Origin: Acidobacteriota bacterium
Lineage (GTDB): Bacteria; Acidobacteriota; Terriglobia; Terriglobales; Acidobacteriaceae
Reading direction: 5' to 3'
Length of the DNA stretch: 5,187 nt
Assembly: GCA_021841795.1 (NCBI GenBank)
Contig: JAKCDN010000237.1
Coordinates: 1 to 5,187, forward strand
A program made the translations under genes and the position numbers. A model generated the notes under the pieces. The model searched no databases. It saw only the letters and a list, made by a program, of their open reading frames with translations, and was not told the origin of the DNA. Each line of letters starts with the position of its first letter. Within the stretch, counting starts at the first letter, position 1. Positions 1-5,187 of this stretch are shown piece after piece.

Positions 1-187
1 CCTCAATGTTCCTGCCGGCGTTTTCGGGTTAACTTGCACACTGTGAAGCCGCAGCGAGCGGACGCGGCTGCGCGCGGGCGCAACCGGGCGCGAGGCACGG
101 CACTGCGCCGGCGGGCGGCGGCAGACAAAGCGCAAACCAGCGCCAGGCGCATGTGAAGATAGGTACAGCGACCAGAGGACAAACCAA
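1..187. other. GC-rich leader region, no gene called
   Basis: This stretch lies ahead of the adaptor gene. All three plus frames close before the gene: TAA at 30-32, TGA at 44-46 and TGA at 154-156. The longest, open from the window edge to 153, would encode a run dominated by Arg and Ala with no recognisable motif, so I do not call it the end of an upstream gene. The region has several short GC-rich inverted repeats (for example 50-55 with 67-72) and a repeated cgggcgc at 75-81 and 85-91, all of the kind expected by chance in such sequence. No convincing -35/-10 pair was found; TTGCAC at 34-39 has no good -10 partner at normal spacing. The promoter could be here or further upstream. Confidence 0.5.
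174..179 (+). promoter_or_regulatory. Ribosome binding site of the adaptor gene
   Basis: AGAGGA lies 8 bases ahead of the GTG at 188, which is a normal Shine-Dalgarno spacing. It supports GTG as the start. Between the in-frame TGA at 44-46 and this GTG there is no ATG, GTG or TTG codon in frame. Confidence 0.7.
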
Positions 188-1288
188 GTGACGCAGACAG
201 ATCGGTGGTTACGCACAATTGCAATGGGGTGCCTGGCGATAACTCTGCTGGCCGGGGGCTGCAAGAAGCAGCCCGCGGCAGCGACGGGGCCCGCGATGCA
301 GGGGCTTCCGGTGCAGACCTTTACGGTTGCCATGGAGCCCGTGGCGCAGAGCAATGAGTATGTGGCGACGATCAAGTCGCGGCGCTCGGCAACGATCCAG
401 CCGCAGGTGAGTGGACCGCTGACCGGGATCCGCGTGCGGTCAGGCGACCAGGTAAAGACCGGCCAGGCGCTGATGGAGATCGATCCGCGGCAGCAGCAGG
501 CGCAGGTGGCCTCACTGCGGGCCACGGAGCGGCAAAAGAAGGCTCTGTTCGACTACGTCACCATCGAGCGGGAGCGGCAGCGGAAGCTGTTCGATGCCGG
601 GGTGACGAGCCGGGACACCTACGACCAGGCGCAACAGGCATTCGAGAATGCAAAGGCGGATTACGAAGCGGCGGTGGAGTCGCGGAAGACGCAGGAGCAA
701 CTGCTGGATTACTACACCGTGCGCGCGCCCTTCGACGGCATTGTGGGCGACATTCCGGTGCACGTGGGCGACTACGTGACCACGGCGACGATGCTGACCA
801 CGGTGGACGAGAACAAGGATCTGGAAGCGTATGTATATATCCCTACGGAACGCGCCGCCGCGGTGCACATGGGGCTGGGCATCGATCTGACCGACAACAG
901 CGACAAGCTGCTGGAGAAGACCGCGGTCGATTTCGTTTCTCCAGAGGTGGACAGCACGCTGCAGGGGATTCTGGTGAAGGCCCCGGTAAGGTCGGGGGCG
1001 GAGATTCTGCGCAATGCGCAGATCGTGAAGGCCCGAGTCATCTGGAGCACGAAGCCGATGGCCGTGGTTCCGGTGCTGGCGGTGATCCGGCAGGGCGAAG
1101 AGAGCTTTGTTTTCGTGATGCAGAAGCAGAACGGAATGATGGTGGCGCATCGCACGCCGGTGACGCTGGGCGCAACGGTGGGCAATAACTACTCGATCGT
1201 CTCCGGGCTGAGCGCGGGCGATCACGTCATTGTTACGGGCACGCAGTTCCTCGTGGATGGCATGCCCGTGATTCCCCTGGGCAAGTAG
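188..1288 (+). CDS. RND efflux periplasmic adaptor (membrane fusion protein), lipoprotein
   Basis: This 366-residue adaptor would link an inner-membrane RND pump to an outer-membrane channel. The N-terminus has Arg6 and Arg9, a hydrophobic stretch at about 11-22 and a lipobox-like LAGGC ending at Cys25, so it is probably lipid-anchored in the inner membrane and faces the periplasm. The domains follow the AcrA order: first lipoyl half at about 68-100 (QVSG, then GDQVKTGQAL), alpha-helical hairpin at about 101-172, second lipoyl half at about 174-206 (VRAPFDGIVG), beta-barrel at about 208-290, and membrane-proximal domain to the end (GLSAGDHVIVTG at 339-350). In the hairpin, R130, L134 and S141 fit the R-x3-L-x6-S motif known to dock TolC-type channels. 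GTG is preferred over the ATG at 224 (Met13), which would remove the charged n-region. The length is typical of the family. The pump gene follows after 237 bases. The substrate cannot be read from the sequence. Confidence 0.95.
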   Translation: MTQTDRWLRTIAMGCLAITLLAGGCKKQPAAATGPAMQGLPVQTFTVAMEPVAQSNEYVATIKSRRSATIQPQVSGPLTGIRVRSGDQVKTGQALMEIDPRQQQAQVASLRATERQKKALFDYVTIERERQRKLFDAGVTSRDTYDQAQQAFENAKADYEAAVESRKTQEQLLDYYTVRAPFDGIVGDIPVHVGDYVTTATMLTTVDENKDLEAYVYIPTERAAAVHMGLGIDLTDNSDKLLEKTAVDFVSPEVDSTLQGILVKAPVRSGAEILRNAQIVKARVIWSTKPMAVVPVLAVIRQGEESFVFVMQKQNGMMVAHRTPVTLGATVGNNYSIVSGLSAGDHVIVTGTQFLVDGMPVIPLGK

Positions 1289-1480
1289 ACAGGGACGTTT
1301 TTTGCGTATCGTTGCGCGCAGGCGGAGAAGCGGAGCGACGAAGGAAGAGAGCCGACGGCACAGGCAACTTTTCCCGGCAGGCAACCCGGAAGAAGCTAAA
1401 GCGCAAGGACGGCAAGGGCACTTGAGCAACCCGCTTCGAGCGGCGGACCAGTTCCCCAGTCCAGCGCAAGCCACAACAAC

Positions 1481-1507
1481 CCTGGTTTTGCTCCAGCGCC
1501 TACCAGG
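1481..1507 (+). promoter_or_regulatory. Possible hairpin next to the pump ribosome binding site
   Basis: CCTGGT at 1481-1486 and ACCAGG at 1502-1507 are perfect reverse complements around a 15-base loop. The right arm ends one base before the purine-rich ribosome binding site. A competing shorter pairing is CTGG at 1482-1485 with CCAG at 1493-1496. In the mRNA such a fold could modulate access to the pump start, but a 6-base stem with a large loop may also be chance. Confidence 0.2.
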
Positions 1508-1508
1508 C

Positions 1509-1519
1509 AGGAAAGAGAG
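1509..1519 (+). promoter_or_regulatory. Ribosome binding site of the RND permease gene
   Basis: The purine run AGGAAAGAGAG precedes the TTG at 1526; its GAGAG end lies 6 bases from the start and its AGGA 13 bases away. It matters because the start is non-ATG. In this frame there is no ATG, GTG or TTG between the TAA at 1397-1399 and this TTG, and the bases after the start are T-rich and probably unstructured, which would help initiation. Confidence 0.6.
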
Positions 1520-1525
1520 CTAGCT

Positions 1526-4500
1526 TTGTTTGTTGATTTTTTCATTCATCGCCCGGTTTTTGCCACGGTCTGCGCCCTGATGATCATTCTGGCGGGCGCG
1601 GTATGCATTCCTACGCTGCCCATATCGATGTACCCCACGCTGGCGCCGCCGGTCGTATCGGTGACGGCCACGTATGTAGGCGCCGATGCGGAGACGGTGG
1701 AGAAGGCAGTTACGATTCCGCTGGAAGAGTCGATCAACGGCGTCGAGGGGATGCGCTACATCAGCTCGTCAAGCACCAACAGCGGGACATGCGAGATCGA
1801 CATCACGTTCCAGACGGGGTACAACCTGGATATCGCGGCGGTGGATGTGCAGAACCGCGTGGCCAGCGTGGAGGGACGACTGCCGGGCGAGGTGGTTTCG
1901 ACGGGAATCGACATCGTGAAATCGAACTCGAATTTCGTATTCGGGGCGGGATTTTTCACGCGGGACGGACGGTACTCGAGCGAATACATCTCAAATTATC
2001 TGGATGTTTACGTCAAGGATGCACTGAAGCGAATCCCCGGGGTCGGGGATGTGATGATCTTTGGCGAGCGCAAGTACGCGATGCGGGTATGGCTCGATCC
2101 GGTGCGCCTGGCGGCACGCAACCTGACGGCGACCGATGTGGTGAGCGCGCTGGCGGAGCAGAACGTTGAAGTTCCGGCGGGCCAGCTTGGGCAGCCGCCG
2201 GCCGACTCGAAGCAGGCGTTCCAGATTCCGGTGCGCGTTGTGGGAAGGCTTTCGAGCCCGGAAGAGTTCGACAAAATCATCGTGAAGGACTCCGCCAACG
2301 GCCTGGTGCTCCTGAAGGACGTAGGCCACGCGGAGGTGGGCGCGGAGGACTACAGCACGCTGCTTGAGTATGGCGGCCACACGGCAATGGGCATCGGCGT
2401 GCAGCAGCTTTCGAACGCCAACGCGCTGGACGTGGACCGCAAGGCGAAGGCGGCGCTGGAGGAGCTTTCCAAGAGCTTCCCGCCCGGACTTGAATACGCG
2501 ATCGCCTTTGACTCGACCACGGCCGTGGGCGAATCGATCCGAGAGGTGCTGATTACGCTGATCGAGGCCATCGTCATCGTCATCGCGGTGATCTTTCTGT
2601 TCCTGCTCGACTGGCGGGCCACAATTATTCCCGCGGTCACGATTCCGGTTTCACTCATCGGGACGTTTGCGTTTATCAAACTCTTTGACTTTTCGATCAA
2701 CTCACTGACGCTGTTCGGCATCACGCTGGCGACGGGGCTGGTCGTGGACGACGCCATCGTGGTGATCGAGAATGTGCAGCGGCACATTCACATGGAGCAC
2801 TCAAACGCCCATGAAGCGACGTCACGCGCGATGCGCGAGGTGACCAGCGCGGTTATCGCCACATCGCTGGTGCTGATCGCGGTGTTTGTGCCGGTGTCGT
2901 TCTTTCCCGGCACCACGGGCATCCTGTACCGGCAATTCTCGCTGACCATCGCGTTTTCGATTGCCATCTCGGCGTTCAACGCACTCACGCTTTCGCCGGC
3001 GCTCTCGGCGCTGTTTCTGCGCGGCGAAGAAGCCCGGCCGCACCAACTGGACTTTCTGCACATCGATTTTGTTGCGCGCGCATTTGCCGCGTGCATCCAC
3101 GGCGCCGACAACTTTATCACTTGGCTGGGCAGAACCTACGCACGGGTGATTCATGTGGCGCTGCAACTGCGCTACGTTCTGCTGCTGGTGTTTATTGCCG
3201 GGCTTGGCGCAACAGCGTGGATGTACAAGTCCGTTCCCACGGGCTTTATTCCGCAGGAGGACCAGGGCTACTTCATGGTGATTGTGCAGGCGCCTCCGGG
3301 CTCCTCACTGAACTACACCACGGCGCTGGCCGAACGCGCGGAGGCGGTTGTTGCCCAGAATCCGGGTGTGGGCGGCCTGTTTGCGGTTGTAGGCTTCAGC
3401 CTGGCGGGAAGCTCGTCGAACGCAGGCATGATGTTTATCAACACGAGCCCGCCTCCGGGTCATCATGGAAAATGGCCGACAACGACGGAGATCGTGAAGG
3501 ATGTGGCGCCGAAGCTGCAGATGCTGATGTTCGCCCCGAGCGGCGGGCTGGTGGAGGCATTCGAGCCGCCCGCGGTTCAGGGCGTAGGCAGCTTTGGCGG
3601 ATTCCAGTTCATGCTGCAGGACGAGGGCGGCAATTCCCTGGGCGACCTGGACCGGATCGCTCACCAGATTGTGGGCGCAGGCGGCGCGCACAAGGAACTG
3701 ACGAACCTCTTCACGACATTTTCCGCAAACGATCCGCAAGAGCTGGTGACCATCGACCGCGCGAAGGCGAAGGCGATGGGAGTGCCGCTTTCGCAGATTT
3801 CCACGACGCTGAACGTCTTCATGGGCTCGGAGTACATTAACGACTTCGACTACAACAACCGCACCTACCGGGTATTTGTGCAGGCCGATCAGCCGTTCCG
3901 CATGAATGCCGGCGATCTGCACAGCTACTATGTGCGCTCCGACGGCGGCCAGATGGTGCCGCTGGACAATCTGGTAGCGGTGAGCGAGAGCGCGGGTCCG
4001 CCGGTGATAGAGCACTACAATCTTTTCCGCGCGGTGGAGATCGACGGCTCGGCAGCGACGGGCTACAGTTCGGGCCAGGCCATTGCAGGCATGGAGAAGC
4101 TGGCAACCGACAATATGATGCGCGGCATGAAGTATGAATGGACGGGCTTGACGCTGGACGAGATCGAATCGGGCGGCAAGGCGCTGCTGATCTTCGGGCT
4201 GGGCATTCTGGTTGTGTATCTGACGCTCTGCGCGCAGTACGAGAGCTTCGCGCTGCCCTTCATTATTCTGCTGGCAGTGCCCATGGCGGTGCTGGGCGCG
4301 CTGGGGCTGGTTTCGCTGCGGGGCTATGCCAACGATGTGTATTGCCAGATCGGGCTGGTGATGTTGATTGGGCTTTCGGCCAAGAACTCAATTCTGATTG
4401 TCGAGTTTGCCGAGCAGTTGCGGCGCAAGGGGCGTTCGATTGCCGAGGCCGCCATTGAGGCCGGCGAGCTGCGTCTGCGGCCGATTCTGATGACTTCGTT

Positions 4501-4699
4501 CGCGTTTATCCTGGGCGTTCTGCCGCTGGTCTTCGCCACGGGGTCCGGCGCACTGGGCCGCCGCTCGGTAGGAACGACCATTGTGGGCGGCATGTTGCTC
4601 TCCACGATGCTGAACCTGATCTTTATTCCGGTGCTGTATGTGATTCTGAGCCGGCTGCTGAAGCGGGGCGCAGCGCACACCGCCGAAGAGGGGTTATAA
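1526..4699 (+). CDS. RND multidrug efflux permease, HAE1/AcrB type
   Basis: This 1057-residue proton-driven exporter would form the inner-membrane trimer of a tripartite pump; AcrB has 1049 residues. It opens with FFIHRPVFA, the usual RND N-terminus, which fixes TTG as the start; the next candidate, Met19, would cut into the first membrane helix. Predicted helices are TM1 at about 10-28, TM2-6 at about 340-497, TM7 at about 549-565 and TM8-12 at about 885-1040, with two large periplasmic porter and docking regions between. Proton-relay residues match AcrB: Asp408-Asp409 in GLVVDDAIVVIENV, Lys953 in LSAKNSILIVEF, and Arg983 and Thr990 in RLRPILMTS. The drug-pocket loop keeps AcrB Phe610, Phe615 and Phe628 as Phe619, Phe624 and Phe637, but Phe617 is Leu626. 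These matches indicate a drug or amphiphile exporter rather than a metal (CusA-like) pump. The reading frame is intact. The adaptor lies upstream and no regulator is visible. The exact substrate is unknown. Confidence 0.97.
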   Translation: MFVDFFIHRPVFATVCALMIILAGAVCIPTLPISMYPTLAPPVVSVTATYVGADAETVEKAVTIPLEESINGVEGMRYISSSSTNSGTCEIDITFQTGYNLDIAAVDVQNRVASVEGRLPGEVVSTGIDIVKSNSNFVFGAGFFTRDGRYSSEYISNYLDVYVKDALKRIPGVGDVMIFGERKYAMRVWLDPVRLAARNLTATDVVSALAEQNVEVPAGQLGQPPADSKQAFQIPVRVVGRLSSPEEFDKIIVKDSANGLVLLKDVGHAEVGAEDYSTLLEYGGHTAMGIGVQQLSNANALDVDRKAKAALEELSKSFPPGLEYAIAFDSTTAVGESIREVLITLIEAIVIVIAVIFLFLLDWRATIIPAVTIPVSLIGTFAFIKLFDFSINSLTLFGITLATGLVVDDAIVVIENVQRHIHMEHSNAHEATSRAMREVTSAVIATSLVLIAVFVPVSFFPGTTGILYRQFSLTIAFSIAISAFNALTLSPALSALFLRGEEARPHQLDFLHIDFVARAFAACIHGADNFITWLGRTYARVIHVALQLRYVLLLVFIAGLGATAWMYKSVPTGFIPQEDQGYFMVIVQAPPGSSLNYTTALAERAEAVVAQNPGVGGLFAVVGFSLAGSSSNAGMMFINTSPPPGHHGKWPTTTEIVKDVAPKLQMLMFAPSGGLVEAFEPPAVQGVGSFGGFQFMLQDEGGNSLGDLDRIAHQIVGAGGAHKELTNLFTTFSANDPQELVTIDRAKAKAMGVPLSQISTTLNVFMGSEYINDFDYNNRTYRVFVQADQPFRMNAGDLHSYYVRSDGGQMVPLDNLVAVSESAGPPVIEHYNLFRAVEIDGSAATGYSSGQAIAGMEKLATDNMMRGMKYEWTGLTLDEIESGGKALLIFGLGILVVYLTLCAQYESFALPFIILLAVPMAVLGALGLVSLRGYANDVYCQIGLVMLIGLSAKNSILIVEFAEQLRRKGRSIAEAAIEAGELRLRPILMTSFAFILGVLPLVFATGSGALGRRSVGTTIVGGMLLSTMLNLIFIPVLYVILSRLLKRGAAHTAEEGL
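4694..4699. other. Interlocked convergent stop codons (TTATAA)
   Basis: The self-complementary TTATAA serves both strands. On plus it reads TTA (last Leu of the RND permease) then TAA. On minus it reads TTA (last Leu of the MFS protein) then TAA. Each gene's last sense codon is therefore the complement of the other's stop, with a 6-base tail-to-tail overlap. No stem-loop terminator was seen at the junction, so any terminator must lie inside one of the opposing coding regions. Confidence 0.9.
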
Positions 4700-5187
4700 A
4701 AGACTCGCCGCCGTGGGCCGCCGCAGGCTTCGAGCGCCGGTCCATAGCAGGAGGGCAATGCCAAGGTAAACAGCGGCGGTGGCGCTGAGGCAAAATCCCA
4801 TGCCGAAGCGGCGCGACGCCAGTCCGATGGAGAGCTGCGCCGCTGCGCCGCCGAGCCAGCCGAGCGAATTCATGATGCCAAGAGCGGCCCCGCGCCGCTC
4901 GATCGGGGTCACGTCGTAGAGCGCAGCCCACAGATTCGACTCGTAGACGCCTTTAAAGAGTCCGAAGCCGATCATGGCGGCGAGCACGGCGGCAACCGTT
5001 GCCGCAAAACCGCTCCACAACAGAAACGGCGCGCCGCAAAAGAGTCCGATTGCCTGTATCGTCATGCGTGCACCGCGGTCGCCGCGTCTGTGGCGCACTC
5101 GACGATCGGCCAGCGCGCCACCGGAGACGACGCCAACGACGGAGGCGATCTGCAGGTATGCCGCGCCGCTGAAACCAGCCATGGACA
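4694..5187 (-). CDS. MFS transporter, C-terminal part (cut by window edge)
   Basis: This is the C-terminal end of a major facilitator superfamily permease; the frame stays open to the window edge. A Met codon at 5182-5180 is preceded in frame by Ser (TCC) and is probably internal, because a normal MFS protein of about 400 residues would need over 200 more. Counting from that Met, about five hydrophobic segments are visible: roughly 5-25, 41-59, 60-80, 100-122 and 128-149, fitting TM8 to TM12. A motif-A-like loop (GGALADRRVRHRR, 21-33) follows the first segment, as expected for loop 8-9. The block DVTPIERRGAALG (90-102), with Asn105 and a GWLGG turn at 108-112, resembles the conserved loop 10-11 and TM11 start of many sugar, acid or drug carriers. 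The protein lies in the inner membrane. Its substrate cannot be assigned from this half. It converges on the RND gene and so is not in its operon. Confidence 0.88.
   Translation of the reverse strand, partial: SMAGFSGAAYLQIASVVGVVSGGALADRRVRHRRGDRGARMTIQAIGLFCGAPFLLWSGFAATVAAVLAAMIGFGLFKGVYESNLWAALYDVTPIERRGAALGIMNSLGWLGGAAAQLSIGLASRRFGMGFCLSATAAVYLGIALLLWTGARSLRRPTAASLL

Larger units (their letters stand above)
1289..1525. other. Adaptor-to-pump intergenic gap
   Basis: This 237-base gap is long for two genes that are often separated by a few tens of bases. It holds one plus-strand open frame, from TTG at 1302 to TAG at 1521-1523. AGGGA at 1291-1295 sits six bases ahead of that TTG. The predicted 73 residues are Arg-, Gln- and Ala-rich without hydrophobic segments or a known motif, and third codon positions are less G/C-biased than I would expect for a gene here, so I leave it uncalled. 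A TGCGCGCA palindrome at 1313-1320 and a 6-base inverted repeat at 1481-1507 are present. No GC stem followed by a T run, the mark of an intrinsic terminator, is seen after the adaptor stop, so co-transcription with the pump is likely. Confidence 0.5.

Noticed and set aside
34..62. TTGCAC as a -35 element for the efflux operon
   Set aside because: At 17 bases downstream the sequence is GC-rich (around agcgga) and does not resemble a -10 box.
1..156. Open frame from the window edge, possibly the C-terminus of an upstream gene
   Set aside because: The translation is a run of Arg and Ala with no motif, as is usual for random high-GC sequence, and no upstream context is available.
230..262. Lipidation at Cys15 instead of Cys25 of the adaptor
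   Set aside because: Cys15 would leave a very short signal with almost no hydrophobic core before it, while Cys25 follows a proper hydrophobic stretch and is followed by a polar Lys-Lys-Gln linker.
1289..1310. T run (GTTTTTTG) just after the adaptor stop as an intrinsic terminator
   Set aside because: No GC-rich stem-loop precedes the T run, so it does not have the structure of an intrinsic terminator.
512..1474. Long minus-strand open frame (320 codons) antisense to the adaptor
   Set aside because: It is a by-product of G/C-biased third positions in the real gene. The translation is rich in Arg, His and Leu with no domain, and it runs past the gene into the gap without any sensible start context.
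1302..1523. Plus-strand open frame of 73 codons between adaptor and pump genes
   Set aside because: It starts at TTG, is Arg/Gln-rich without a recognisable domain, and its third positions are about 63% G/C by hand count, which looks weak for a gene in this sequence. It is kept only as a possibility in the findings.
3091..3840. Plus-strand open frame of about 249 codons inside the RND permease gene
   Set aside because: It is out of frame within an unambiguous conserved coding region, and its translation is Gly/Arg-rich low-information sequence.
1..5187. CRISPR arrays, tRNA or rRNA genes, insertion sequences, attachment sites
   Set aside because: I saw no regularly spaced repeats, no tRNA- or rRNA-like segments, and no transposase coding or terminal inverted repeats on either strand.

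Overview
The window is GC-rich by eye (about 60% or more) and holds a two-gene tripartite efflux module on the plus strand. A convergent, window-truncated transporter gene lies on the minus strand. The organism is a diderm bacterium: the adaptor is a predicted lipoprotein carrying a TolC-docking motif, and the pump is an AcrB-type RND permease. The GC content, the GTG and TTG starts and the overall wording of the RND protein (opening MFVDFFIHRPVFATV) remind me of Acidobacteriota (Terriglobia). That placement is an impression from memory, not something the sequence proves.

Layout. Positions 1-187 are a GC-rich leader with no convincing gene; a plausible ribosome binding site ends it. Positions 188-1288 encode a periplasmic adaptor (membrane fusion protein) of the RND family. 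Positions 1289-1525 are a 237-base gap without a convincing gene, ending in a short inverted repeat and a purine-rich ribosome binding site. Positions 1526-4699 encode a full-length HAE1-type RND permease that starts at TTG. On the minus strand, 4694 to the window edge at 5187 encodes the C-terminal part of a major facilitator superfamily (MFS) permease. Its stop codon interlocks with that of the RND gene.

How it works together. The adaptor should be anchored by a lipid in the inner membrane. It would bridge the proton-driven RND trimer to an outer-membrane TolC-like channel, expelling hydrophobic or amphiphilic compounds. No outer-membrane channel gene and no regulator gene is visible, so the third component must lie outside the window or be shared. 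The MFS gene is a separate, oppositely oriented transcription unit with no evident functional link.

Novelty. I see an ordinary multidrug-type efflux operon, not a new system. The points worth a second look are modest: the reciprocal TTATAA stop overlap, the long adaptor-pump gap with its weak open frame and hairpin, the non-ATG starts of both pump genes, and a Phe-to-Leu change in the drug-pocket loop.
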